Assembly: GCA_013399855.1 (NCBI GenBank)
Contig: VXAY01005020.1
Coordinates: 124,001 to 188,000 of the forward strand
Source: Oxyruncus cristatus
Lineage: Eukaryota > Chordata > Aves > Passeriformes > Cotingidae
Reading direction: 5' to 3'
Length of the DNA stretch: 64,000 bases
This document shows positions 12,211-25,510 of this stretch, piece after piece. How positions within the stretch are numbered: the first letter of the stretch is position 1; every line of letters starts with the position of its first letter. The position numbers and the translations under genes are program-made. A model generated the notes under the pieces. The model was not told the DNA's origin and made no database searches. It worked only from the letters and a program-made list of their open reading frames with translations.

Positions 12211-14584
12211 GAATCAATAGTTGTGAAGGGCCAGTCACTGAAGCCACTGTATACAACTAAACAGCTGGTGCACTTGGAGATTGTCAACACTAAGTAGAGC
12301 TCCAAATTTGTAAGGTGCACTTGTAATATTAATGTATATTAATGAGTTAATATTTGATGGCAGAAACCCTCAAATTTTTTCCTCAAATGATCATTCAGAA
12401 ATTAAAAAACTGTACCCATGACTTCTTCTCCTTATCACAAAAAACACAAAGGAAGGATGAATTTACTTTGGACAGTTTGGAACATAACAGTAGAGATGAA
12501 GAGAAATATTCTATTAAGCAGTTAATTTTAAGTACCACATGCTTGCAACAAAACCAGCCCCCCACCCCCCAATTAGTATTTAGTATTCTTGTAAACAGCT
12601 CGAGGTCAGAAGACGAGAACCAGATGTTTAAAGCCATAGTGATGTTTTAGTAGAGACTTTATTCAGCAGGATTTGTAAAACTGGGACTTGTGATTTACAA
12701 CAATTGTATGCATTATAGTTTTATTGTGTCTGTTTTTCACTAACAGAAAACTCCAGAGTCTCAAAATGTCCTTAATGTAACCATCTTATAAAAATGAAAG
12801 ATTTTATAAACATGAAAGATAAAAGAGTGGCATATAGCTCAAATTAGTTAAAGAGTTTTGGAAACTAGAAGCTATCAAATCCAATTTTCTTTCTTGCTGT
12901 GTTCCCAGAGTAACAGCCTGCAAACTTATTGCTGTAAGAAAGTATTTGTCACAATTTAACAAAATGCTTGCATTCTTGAGAAACATGACAGTCAAGTGGA
13001 ATTTCTGGAGACATGTTTCCAAAGCTCATAAATGGGTTAAAACCTCAAAAATTTAAGCTGATTCCAAATTCCTTGAAACCAGCCCAAAGCAAATAAAAAA
13101 AAGAGGGGCAAAGGAGGAAGAAGAAAACTTTCCCAACTCTGACACTTTCCAACATGCTACTGTGTGTTGGTTATTTGCATACTAGTGCCCTGCACTTACC
13201 AAAGGTATTGCATCGTAAAACTAATGAAAATATAATAAATTGTTAGCAGTGGGTGTTATAGGCACATAAAACTAACTACATCTCATTTCATTTTTGAAAT
13301 TGATACATGTTCAGATTCTAGGATTTGACACTTTGCACATTAAGGGCCTTTCTGTTCTGCTTTATTCTTCTGGATACAGTGGAATAACCCAGAATTAATT
13401 CTGCTAATGGATGACACAGTGCCTTGTGACTGCTTGAGGAAATTGCCCAACACTTCTGTTAGGAAAGCTCATTTTCAGACACTTAAACTTTACCAACCTG
13501 CAGGATTCAGACTGGTATTTTTCATGTCACTCTAAGGTTGATTTACTCTTTTACATCCCAGCTGAGAAATGTAAGCCATTTCTGAGAACAAGAGAAGAGA
13601 AAATGTGTTGGTTTAGGCACATACATTGTACTACTACTAATAATAATGTTAACTGAAAGAAGAAAAAAAGAAAACAAAACAGCTGAAAAGACCTGGCAGA
13701 AGGCACTGCTGAAAAGCAATTTCACAAGAATACCAGTGAAGGCCAGATGTTTCTGTCTTGATCATTCCCAGTAAGATGCAGCCAGATTTAACCAAGTTTA
13801 AAGTATTACTTACACAGCTCAATATGGCCAACAACAGATCTCTGCATGTGAAAGAGAGTTTTCCTCCCACCAAAAAAGAGAATCAGAACTTCAGACTCTG
13901 TGAACATCCCATTTGTACTGCCTGGAATAGCAGAAAACGGAAAGATCTTTGGATTACTGTGAACTGTAGCAGGACAAGGTGGGACAAAAATGTTAAACAA
14001 GAAGCCTAGGAGGGAAGCTATCAGTTGGAGTCAGTGGGAATAGAGAATGCACATGTGGCTTGAAGGGTGACCACATGCCAACAAAACAGAGAAAAAAATG
14101 GACTATGAGTGAGGAAGAACTGGCACTAGCTAAGCAAACAGACGGAGACAAGGAGGAGAAAATTAAGTTTGAAGGAGTGAGACGAGTGGTGAAAAAACCA
14201 GGACAGCAGACAATTTTGTCGGGAAAAAGAGATAGATCAGGTATGGGAGCAGTAAGTCCCACACTTCTATGCCAGATTTCCTTTCCAGAACTTGCAAGAC
14301 AGCCTAAATTGGATTGGAGCTTGTGATTCATCTCTACACAAAAACTGCTACTAATTCAGGGAGGAAAGTATCCCGCAGTAGCCCTGGTCTCTGTAAGCAG
14401 GCAGTTCACTCTGCAAGGCTCCTTCCTCCGCTTCTAGAGTGAACAGTAGAGCGCTGTACTCCGGATTTTAGAGTTCCACAGTGCTGGCTTTCTTTCACAT
14501 CATGGAGTAGAACCACTGCTCTCTTCCACATTGCTTTTTGAAGGCCTCACTTGCCTTCTTTGTTGCACTCTTTCTCTCCCTCAT

Positions 14585-14617
14585 GCACACACACACACAT
14601 GCACACACACACACATA
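14585..14617 (+). repeat. (CA)n microsatellite, interrupted
   Basis: Two (CA) blocks of about six and seven units are separated by a single ATG interruption (CACACACATGCACACA). It may be length-polymorphic. Confidence 0.9.
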
Positions 14618-16678
14618 GAGGGCAAAATTAGATCTGACAAGGCATGCAGATGAAAGCTGGGAAAAAGTGCAATTATCGTTTCCCACATAATCTTAATTCA
14701 GGCCTTTGTGCACAGATTTTAGGGTACAGTTTCTAAAAATGCTGTGTCATTTTGAACAAAGAGCGGACCGGCTCTGGGAGAGAATGAGAGTCATGACATG
14801 ATGACATGACGACAATGTTACCTACAGAGATGAAAAGGCAAATGAGGCAAAACCTCAGGAAAACTGGTTATAGACTCAAAGATCAGTAGAGAAAAGTTTA
14901 ATTCCCTTGAGACTTGATAGTTTTCTTGGGTTTTTTACAGTTCTGATTTCAAATAAATTCACAATATTCTTAGCTTTAAAAAGAAAACTACAACTCCTTT
15001 GCCCTTTTTATTCAATCAGATATTATTCAAAGAGGATGAAAAATATGTTGAGAAGCCCTCCACTACAAAAAAATCTAATGAAAAAAAAATGAAATGCTTA
15101 AATCCAAACACATCACACAGTACATGTTGCTAAATGTTGAAACTGTATTCTGAACCATGTTCTCAGAATCCATGTTCTGAGCAAAATAAAAAGAGAAAAA
15201 AAGATATAATCTTAAGAAGCCTTTTGATTTCAAAAGTTTCCCCAAATTCTAGTCTCATGACTTCTGCAGATGAATGCTGCCTTGGGGAAAGGGATGAGAC
15301 AATAACATGCTCCAGACTTTCAATGTGGTACTGGACAACTCCCTGAAGCTGAACTCTTCCTAAGTCAGCTGCTAATGAAAATGTTCTTCATTTTCTGTTT
15401 GTCTAGACTTACGTTCCTGGATGTGACCCACAAAAAAGCTGGACTCTCATGATGACAATTGAAAGTGGTAGGACTTTCACTGTGAATGTTTCACATCTGC
15501 CAAAATGCTAAGTTACCTGGGAAAAGAAATCCAGATCCTACCTGTATTAAATTTGGCACCAAAAATTAGTGATATGTCAATCTATGTGTCTGTTCTGTAG
15601 TTTGCAATTTTCACAGTGGGAATGCACTGTGAAAATGAAATGTGTGAGAAGTGGTTGTTCTCCATTGACACATCGCTTAATAAATCTCCAGAGAAAATGG
15701 ATAGCATTGTTTTCAGATGTGGACTTGACTAGTATGCGGCAAATGGGCCACCCAACGAGTAGAAGGAAAAGTTATTGAACAGTTGCTAATTAAACCAAGT
15801 AGAGCTATCCCAGTCTGTCTGGTCTGTGAACAGAATTATGCAGGAATCTTGTGAGGGGAAGAGAGGAAAACAGATCTCCTAGTGCAAGTGCAGAAGAGGT
15901 AGAAACTGACTTCATGTAGGAAACTTCGTTTGCTATGTTTCCTACTTTTCAGGCTTTGACTTTAATTTTTGTACTTTTCCCATTACTTGCCAACAGTATC
16001 ATTTAGAGTGGGAACAAGCTACCGACTGGTCATATTTAATGTCAGAATTGCAGCATGTGATCTCTTATTGGCAAATGCAACCACTTTAGCAAATCAACTT
16101 TTTTACTTTCAGCAATGTTATGGAAGACTTCTGGCACAAAAACACCTGGGTGTAGGTTACGCTATGAGGGTCTTCTGAAGGTTGTTTATTTATGTGGGAA
16201 CTATATTGATTTTGCTTATGTAGCCTACATTAGGATCAGTACAAACTGTCCACAAAGTGCCGTGACTGAAGGCTGGCTCTGTTGTTAACACATTGCCTTT
16301 TCCACTCATCATAAGGACACCTGGCCTGACAGGGAATCTGCTCTGAACAACAGTTGCCATCCAGTCAACTACACAAGTGTTTCCCAACTCTGTTTTAATA
16401 CTCACAGAATAACTCCATGACTACTGATGACCCTGAACATATATATCCAGAGATTTTCCAGAGGAAAAAAGGTCTCTTTGGCCTTTATAACTGGATAAAA
16501 AAAAAAGGAAGAACAAGCAGTTGAAATCCTTCCAGACATTATCAATCTAAGCAAATACTGGCTTAACACAACTTCTTCTAGGCCACCTGCTTGGTTAAGA
16601 TACATACTCCAGTAAATCAATATTGTCTCCACGTAACTGTCCATACTTGGACAGTTCTGGCCTAGTTTCTGCAGGAAA

Positions 16679-16720
16679 CTTTGTTAGACTGCATTCTCAG
16701 CTTTGTTAGACTACATTCTC
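16679..16720 (+). repeat. 22-bp tandem duplication, 2 copies
   Basis: CTTTGTTAGACTGCATTCTC at 16679-16698 is repeated at 16701-16720 with one G-to-A change. The high identity suggests a fairly recent slippage or duplication event. Confidence 0.85.
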
Positions 16721-19700
16721 CTACCTTAACATCTGAAAACGAAACAGTGAACATGAAGAATTCTACCACATCTGTTTTCTGGGTGGAAGAATCTATTCCA
16801 AACCAATCAATCCATCAATCAATTGTAATTTAATTTCTCAGTAGAACAGCACTCTTGCTGTCAGATAGCAGCACATTTTCCATCTAAGTCTGGAAAATCA
16901 GCAACCAACAGTCATGCACATTTTTCCTGGCATTTCTTTGTCTGAAAGTTGGTATGAAAACAGAAACAACTTTCATTAGCTGCAGTGGCTATTAGAAACC
17001 TCATCTAATTCGAGGGCTAGACAAAAATGAACAATGTTCAGTGACCTAAATTCCTCACATATTAACACAAAGCATATTTTTGTTATAAGCCAATATTCTT
17101 AGAAGTATTTGAAAAGGCTGGAAATCCAAAGGAACATGGAAGGGAACAAACACTCTGTGTTGCTTAAAGACACCCATGCCATTCCTTCCAGCCCCATTTC
17201 CATCTCTCCCTTTCTTCTCTTCACCAATGCACCAGAATTCTGTAAGGAATAATTGCGAGATACTCATTACTTCGGCATCTCAGTCACATTACAAAACCCA
17301 CAGCGTCATTTACAGATCTGAATTCTCTTCACAAACATTATTTTCAAAGCTACTTAATGTGTGTAGATACTAAAATGCCAGGGATCTCCCAGTCCATACC
17401 AAAAAATGTGCAGCAAAACAAATGTTCCCTAAACGCCAAAAAATGTATTTAACAAATAACATGCAAGGAATATTGAGAAAAGATGTCCTGTTTAATAAAA
17501 TATTGGTTAAAGAGTATGTGTTTCTGAACTAAGTTTTATCAGAAACTATAGGTTCATTATTCTATCCAATATATTGAATTAGGCCTAAAAATAGCTGTTC
17601 TGTAAAGCACAGGGTGTTTATTTTGTACTTTCATTCACTTCAGTGCAAATATGGCAAATTCAACTGAAGTTGAAAGTGGTAGAGACAGATCTGGCTGTAT
17701 CCAGGCCATTGAACTCAGACACTTTAGTATAAACTGCACAGGTAGAGGGAAATGGGAATTAGACACAAGAAAGGAAATTAGAGGTTCAAAGCAATTTAGA
17801 AGACAGTAGGTGCATTAGTAAAGAAAAGGACAACACTGAAATTGGTAAAATAAAATAAAATACTTGGAAGATTAATATTTTAAAGAAAATATTAAAATGG
17901 CAACTTCAAAATATTTCATATACATTTCATATGTACACAATTTCCTTCTTACAAAGCCAGAATGGGAAACCACTTGTGAAATAGAGAAAAAAAGATCCCA
18001 AAACTAAAACTAAGGCAATCACAGTTATGAATCAATTTCCCACAATTTTCTTGAGTGGCATTACTTTTGAAGTGCCAACAGATTAAAACTGACAGATGGA
18101 TTTCTATCTTTACAGTAATCAAAGTCAAAAAAACAAGGTAATTCCATGAGGTGAGTACTAAATACAGAAGCAACACAAGGAAGGGAAAAGTATTTGAAAT
18201 ATTGTTTTTCCAACAGTCCCAAAACCTAAATCAAATTCCTCTTATGGGGGAAAAGAAAATCCACTATCTCTCCAAACTGAAAGCAAGAGTAGTAGCAGGA
18301 GGGGATGTGGAATTGTCAGACTGCACCAATTCTCAGTACCTATTTCTACACAAAATATTTCAACTAATATTGATTAATGCACCCTCACTGATTCTATGTT
18401 TTATGTCAGTGTGTTTTTAAGCACTGTGGCCTGCACAGTTTGTTTTCTCTGCAAAAGTCAGCTTTGGAATTGCCATTAGAACGGTACATAGTGACACCAA
18501 AAGATTGCACACAAGTTCTGACTGTGTGCTCACCGAAAGCCTGGCCTCAGGAACCATTTTGATTGTGTCCATGTCACCAATAAAAAATTTTTTTCCCCTC
18601 AATAGTTCCTACTTTCCAAGATATACCAAAATTTTCAGTAAAATCTGGTCTTCAGAATGACTACAAAATTAAGGCAACGTGGGGGTTTTTTGTACCTCCT
18701 GTCAAGAAAGTATATTTTTAGGGTGCAATAAGAATAAATTGTCATGATCCTATTAGATCAGTTCTACTCAAATTGGAATATTTAGAGATTATTTAATAGG
18801 ATCACAGCTTTAAGAAAGACTTTCTTCTCTTAATTAGTTTACATTATCTTGAAAATCTGATTACAGAAAACCGACTTATTGAGCTTGTGTTTTGACAAAG
18901 TTTTTATTTATGATAAATTGTCTAATTTCTTTTTTGTTCTCAGACTGTTTATAATTTTCTTTTTTAAAAGAAGACAGAGTTGACCAGGAAAGATCTCTTG
19001 GATGAAGATTGTTCCTTCTCTTGGGGAAATAAGCAAGCCTGAAGAAAGATGCTTTAGGGGTGGCAGACTGAACTCAAAGGTAAAAGACTTTAAAGAGAAA
19101 TGTTCTGTAGCTCACATGTTGATTACTGAAAGGAGGAGGAAGCACCCACCTGTGCTTTAGAGACTGTGAGAGAGAGGGTGAAAAGACATTTCCTGAGAGG
19201 CAGAGAAGAGTGTGAGGATCTTACAGCAATGTAAGAGACTTAAATGAAAGTATAAATTAAACCTGGGAAGCAAAGAGCTATTTTCAAGGAAATTTGGCAG
19301 GAAAAGAGTAAAGAATAACACCTTTATTTTTATTTTTCCTTCACAATTCATAGGTATTTTAGAGACATAAAATTTGAAGGTTTTTAAAAACAGCTGTGTT
19401 CCTGCACAGCCGCCCATAGTTCCTGTGAATGAGGAATTTCCCCATTATAAAAAGATGGGGAAGGAGGAAGAAAACTGAAGACTGGTAGATTTCAGCCAGG
19501 CAGATCTTAGAACTTCAAATTCTTCTTAAGGTATAGGGTTCTTTCACTGCCTAGTTTAGGAATAGTCCCATTTGTAATGGCATTGATCAAACAGGTCCCT
19601 TTCTATCACAGAGAAAATCTAGAAATAACTGAGCATTGCATGGAAAGAAGAACCAAACTGTTTGGTGCTCTCCTCACTTAGCACTCTGAAGTGTCTTTGA

Positions 19701-22700
19701 AAGTTCAGATATTTCCATAGGCAATGCTTTTTCAGATGCCTGTCAGCTTCTGGGCATATTTCATTACTACCTTAGGCATTTCAGGAGAAAAACGACATAT
19801 CCAGCTGGAGGAAGAGGATGAAACAGCCCCACCATCCAGATCCCTGTTCAATGAATATTTACCTTCCTTTAAGAATCACAGTTGACCACTTATTTGGCGA
19901 GGCACTAATCGTACTTATGTCTGCTACCAAAACAGCTCAATGAGGCCAATTTTTCTCAGAATGACTGCACATTAATGTAGGACAAGTCCTATTTTTGCCA
20001 TCTGTGTTCCTGCTGGGAGCTGCCTCTCATCCTTAGAAACTCCCTGAGCCTCAAGAGAGGAGAAAGTACATGAATATAGCTTTGTCCTCTGTCAGATTTC
20101 CTCCAGAGCTGTTAACTTTAAAGGCTGTAGGTTTGCTAAGAACACGAGGAATGCTTTGATTACAAATGTAATGGAAGAAATTCTTTTGTACTTCGTGTTG
20201 AAAGAGTTCTGATGTGGCAAAGAATCCATGTAACTGAGTATAAATTTCTATTTATAATTCTGATGGTTATGGGCTAAATGTGGACTTTTCATAAACTAAG
20301 GAGAAATATTGGGAAAGTGAGAGCTGAAAGGCAAATAAAATTATGTTACTGGTATCAAAAGAAGTGGAAAAGAAGAATTGTGAAATTTAGTGAATATACA
20401 TCTGGAGATAAATTTATATAGGAATAAAACCCTTTTTGGATATTTTGGGTGGTTTTGTTTCATCTCTCATATATTAAAATTGCTTTGCGTAATTATATTC
20501 TACATTATGAATATTCTGTATAAAAATAAAATTAAAGGAAGCTAAAAGGAAGTAGAAATCAATATCATAACCTTGTTATCAGGACAAAAATGGAAAGCTG
20601 TCTATCAAGATCCTGAAGAAGACAAGTCTGACGCTTAAGTATTGATCTGTCTACATGGCAGAAAAAGGTGTCGTCAATGAAATGCATGTAACACAGATCT
20701 GTCTAAATGCTATAACCTCAGACAAACAGGTTAAACCTTGTGTAAAATTTCTCATTTCAGTTTCTGCAAAGATATCTGAAATTTCTCAAAACCATAATGC
20801 TGATAACAGACTGATGACACAAGCTGACTTTATTGGGTGATCTTGTAGGTTTTGTTTAGGTTACTGAAAAATACAATACAAATAATATTCTCCACAAGAG
20901 TCATGAATTTCCACTTGGTCTTCTGTCAGGCTGTTATCCTGAGTTCTATTTAATTTCATATCCCAAGACTCATGAATGCTTAAAGTAAGATGCAAGTTTG
21001 GTATGATATTTTTATTTCTTATCAATATTTCTTTTGTTATTATTTCCTGTGGAGTCTTAAGTTGCTGTACTTCAGAGCATAAAGAAACACAAGAACTCTA
21101 ACTTACTATTTGCAGGATTTATTTTCTCATTTACTGTTCTCTCAGGAACATTCTAGTAGACCAAAGAGCCTGAGGATGATTTGATTCAAGTACAAAGGAA
21201 ATTGTGCTGTTTGCAGGTTTACTTATAGATTGTATGGAATATTGTTTAATTAACATTTAGAAAGCTGACAATCTTTTATTACCCTTCAAAGCACTTTTAC
21301 ATCACAGAATTTCTGATCTATACATCTGCCAAAAGACTGTCTGTGAAGGGTGAAGAAAAGGTACCCATTTGTAGCCTAAAAGAAATCTGCAGCAGGCAGA
21401 GCATTCTGGGTAAGGTTCTACTGTCCTCTAGGAATCCAGATACTCCTGGTGAGAGAGTCATAAATCCCATGAAGAGATCTATCAAGAAGGATGTTTTGTT
21501 CAGTTGTTTCTTTTAAGCAGCTGTATATCAACTCAACCTAATACAGCAATTATGTCCTCAATTCACTCAGAATGTGTGTTTAGTGCCAGGATTAACGCAG
21601 TAGAAACCAGAATCAGTCATGTTTAATGACATTCCCTAATTGTTTATAGACAACATGATATTTAACTGGCTTCATATTTTCCAATTATGCAGATTTCAGG
21701 CAGAAATTATGTATGTTTCTGATTCCATTCTCACTGGAGACACTGGCATTTTTCCATCTCTAGCATGAAGTGGATTCAGACATAAATGCTGTGGTAATGA
21801 AGATTAAATTAAATTGCACTTTTGTGTTGCATTTCCTGCTGCAAATTAACACCTATATTTTGTTAATAATTGCTGCATATAGTATATTTAATGATCAGCA
21901 AATTAGCATTGCTTCAAATTTTCTAATGAAGCTGTTTTTTCAGAATGTTTGTAAAGCATTTTACAATCAATAATTACTAACTGAGCTGAAACAAAATTTA
22001 GTTCCAAGCAGTGTTTATATTCAACAGTTATTTGAGCGGCTGCAGCAGAGAACACCTGAATTAGCAGGAGTTTAAGGTTTTGTTTTAAAACAAAATATTA
22101 TGAGAATTAATCTCTTTTTATTAATCTGTAATTTTTTTCTGTTCTGTAATGTAGAAATGCAAGTATCTAATACAACTATAACTTGCTATTCTGGAAAATG
22201 AATAACTCTTGAAAAGTCATGTTTTCATAGGAAATACCAATTTTCAACAAAAGGAAAAGAATTTTTATAGGTATTATGTTGGTCAATTTGACAATCACTG
22301 AACAAAAAGATATCAGAAAATCATAATGTTTATAAGAATATGGGTCTTTTCTCTGCTCAATTTGACAACAACAACAAAAAGTAGAAACTTACACAGTTCT
22401 AAATTCAACAGTGTGGAGTTTCATTTGATTCCTGTAGAGCTGTTTTAGCCCATCTTGTCTAATTGGAATTTTCAACAAATTTGGATAAGTGATGAAGTGT
22501 AAAGGAAGAGACTGTTGCCATTTTTCAGAAGCTGCTGTTGATTTCCATGAATAAAACCAGATATCAATATAATTATTTAATATATTAGCACAAGATTTTC
22601 AGGTGTATAAGATGCATATTGTAATGTGAAACTCCAACTGCTTCACAAGGGAGCCACAGAAATAGGCAAATACTACTGGATTAAAAGAAAACCAAAACAC

Positions 22701-23356
22701 CTTTTTCCCTCCCCAAATAAAGGGTCAGTACACTTGAAGCAAAGTCTGTTTTTTTCCTTAAAATACATTACAAATACACTACCTCGAAACACTCTTTATC
22801 TTTCTCTAAATGTTTTTGATTTAATTTAAAAACATTACTTATAATTAAGAAGATTTTGCAGAGGAAAGTATCTTGAGTCCTCCAGACATATTAAAGAAAG
22901 TACTATAATCCAAAGAAAACTGTCATGCTAGAAAATAAAAAAAAACCCTAAGGGAAACACATATATGAACTTTTTTTCTATGTTAGAATTTCTACATTAC
23001 AAACAGATTAACTAATGCTGGGTTTTAATGGTAAAAGGACCTGCCAACCCCCCCTGTAGTTTGCATCTTTATGTCAGGCTTCATTTTTCAAAATATTTGT
23101 GTACTGTCTTTTACAGCATTTATGTTGGATGAAACCATTATCCTTTACTTCACTTGCTAACTGATGTTAGGCTTTTATCATGTTCACATTGCAAAGATAC
23201 TATGATGCAATTAAGTACTTAAGTACATTTGCACATAAGGTTTTATCTGAGAGGTCAGCTTTGTGTTTATTTTTCTTTTGATTTTTTAATGAATAATTAA
23301 ATTATTAACATGAAAAAATATGTTACAACAAAAGTTGGCATTTAAATAAATAAGAT

Positions 23357-23380
23357 ACTACTACTACTACTACTACTACT
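23357..23380 (+). repeat. (CTA)8 microsatellite
   Basis: Eight uninterrupted trinucleotide units (ACTACTACT...) in an AT-rich context. Being uninterrupted, it is probably polymorphic. Confidence 0.9.
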
Positions 23381-25029
23381 GGAATATTTAACTTGAAACT
23401 TTATATTTTTAAGATGCAGATGTATGACATTTCCTAAGGCTAATTTTATTCAGGTTTATCTTGCTATCCTGGAGAATGAAAGAAAAGTTATTTAGTTAAA
23501 AAAGGAAAGTGATTTAATTGGTCTAGATGAAGTGAGTGTTATCAAAAGTTGAATAGGTTGCCTAGAAGATACAGGCAAAGCGGCAGATGGTCTGTGTTCT
23601 CCTCTGTCATGTCATTTCATGTCATAATTTTCCCCACATCATTCTCATATACTTTTAACGGGGAAAGAGAGATAAAATGAGGGGTATTTTCTGATTCCTA
23701 CCACATCCATGCTTTTATCAAAGAAAACAGTAACATTACTTTTAATACTACTGGGATGATTAAAAGATTCAATCATCTTTTTTATCATCTCTGTTTCTCT
23801 TCTCCTGGTCTCTGCAGAGACAGAATCTGTAGCTTGGTCTGTTGGGATATTGGTCATATGCTATCTCATGCTGGTTTTCCATACTGACAGATGCTATTTG
23901 GAAGAAGAAAGAGACATGGAAAAGATTTATTATTCAACTGGATTACAATGGAATCCTTAGAGCTATGCATTTTATGAAATATTAAGATTTAGACCTGGAA
24001 GACAGAAGAAAGAGACATGTCAGGGTCATGTTTCAATATTTATATATGTTTTGGGATTTTTTTTTTTAAGATGTAAACAATTCTTTCACAACTAATATAT
24101 ATATTCTGAAAAACAAAACATTCAAATCATAAAAAAAACCCCAGCAAAAACCAAACAACCAAAACCACTAATCTGGCAGGAAAAGGTGGTAATTACACTT
24201 GAATAGATTTACTGCTGTGAAATAAGTCATACACACTACAGAAACTCTGCTGATGATAGTGACAGAGTCACTGGGCAGTTGTGTTGGCTAGAGAGCTTTG
24301 CTTAAAATGCCAAATTTCCAGTCTTCATGTGCTGGCAACCTGGGTGGACAGTAGTCTGGACACCAGCTTTCTAAAATTAAACACTCTCAGATGCAGTTAT
24401 TATTTATACACCATTCATGATGCTGATGTGTCCAAGTTAGCATGAAACATCAGTAGTCATCAAGCCCAGGAGTTCAGCAGGATAATTGTGTCTGCATTTC
24501 TATCCACTTGATGGCAGGGTCAGCGCCAGCTAAAGTGTGCATCAAAACCACTGTACTGAGCTCCACTGCTATGCATCTGATCTCCTACTTGTGTCAGGAG
24601 GAATACAGCAACCTTTTCCTGTCCCCGAGCAGCTCGTTCCCAAGTCTCAACTTTCACTTGTACTGTTAGGGGTCACCACTGCTCATAGAACTTCAAAAAC
24701 TAATGAAAGCAACTGCGGGTCACTTGAGGGACCACTGCGCAAGACTCAGAGTTCTTCGCTCAAGTAAGTAATGAGTTCATCATCTAGGGAAATCCTATTA
24801 GTTTTCAAAGTTAAAGGCTGAAATGGTTTTCTTTTACTACTGGTCACAAGATCACATCATTCTGGGTATTGCTCTTAACCAGTTACATGACCACAGAAAA
24901 TGGAAAAAATCCTCAGGTTTCCTGAGCCAAACTTATTCAAACCTTGAAAAAATATTCAGTAGCTGTGGTTTTCTTTAAGTCATCTCTTGTCGCTATAATA
25001 CCAAACTCAAAAGAAAAATAGGGGAAGGA

Positions 25030-25510
25030 GTACAGGAAGGACATGGACCTGTCGGAGCAAGTCCAGATGAGGCCACCAAAAAGATTATAGGGATGGAACA
25101 CCTCTGCTATGAGGAAAGGCTGAGAGAATTGGGATTATTTAGCCTGGAAAAGTGAAGGCTTTGTGGTGACCTAATTGTGGCATTCTAGAACCTGAAGGGA
25201 ACTTATAGGAAAGATGGAGGAAGACTATTTACAAGGGTCTATAGTAAGAGGACAAGAGGGAATGGCTTCAGACTGAAAAAGAGTAGGTTTAGATTAAATG
25301 TTAGGAAGAAATTCTTCCCTGTGAGGGTGGTGAGGCCCTGGCACAGGTTGCCCAGGGAACCTGTGGCTGCCCCATGCATGGAAGCGTTCAAGACCAGGTT
25401 GGATGGGACTCTGAGGAACATGATCTAGTGGAAAGTGTCCCTGCCCATGGCAGGGGTTGGAACAAGATGATCTTCAAAGTCCCTTCCAACCATTCTCTGA
25501 TTCTGTGATT
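25030..25510 (+). mobile_element. CR1 LINE, 5'-truncated, 3' end present
   Basis: Starts at the CAGGAAGGACATGGACCTG block. It keeps the CTCTGCTATGAGGAAAGGCTG and GATGGAGGAAGACTATTTAC blocks and the CCTGCCCATGGCAGGGGTTGG 3' UTR, and ends with CCATTCTCTGATTCTGTGAT. It has no long intact frame: a stop interrupts the block that normally reads LEKRRL. Same subfamily as the 2930 and 8648 copies. Confidence 0.93.

Larger units (their letters stand above)
12211..25029. other. Long repeat-poor non-coding stretch
   Basis: Nearly 13 kb with no recognised gene or interspersed repeat. It holds a (CA)n microsatellite (14585), a 22-bp tandem duplication (16679), a (CTA)n run (23357) and many short A or T runs. 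Open frames are short and uninformative. The plus-strand frame at 14060-14326 is hydrophilic, rich in Lys and Glu, because the DNA there is purine-rich. The repeat-poor character would fit a regulatory desert or a large intron. This is inference only. Confidence 0.55.

Noticed and set aside
14060..14326. 88-codon hydrophilic plus-strand frame, rich in Lys and Glu
   Set aside because: The charged composition follows from purine-rich DNA. The opposite strand is also open over the same span (13993-14331), so openness is not specific to one frame.
23357..23380. (CTA)8 as part of a coding homopolymer
   Set aside because: No open frame of note spans it on either strand. It is a plain microsatellite.
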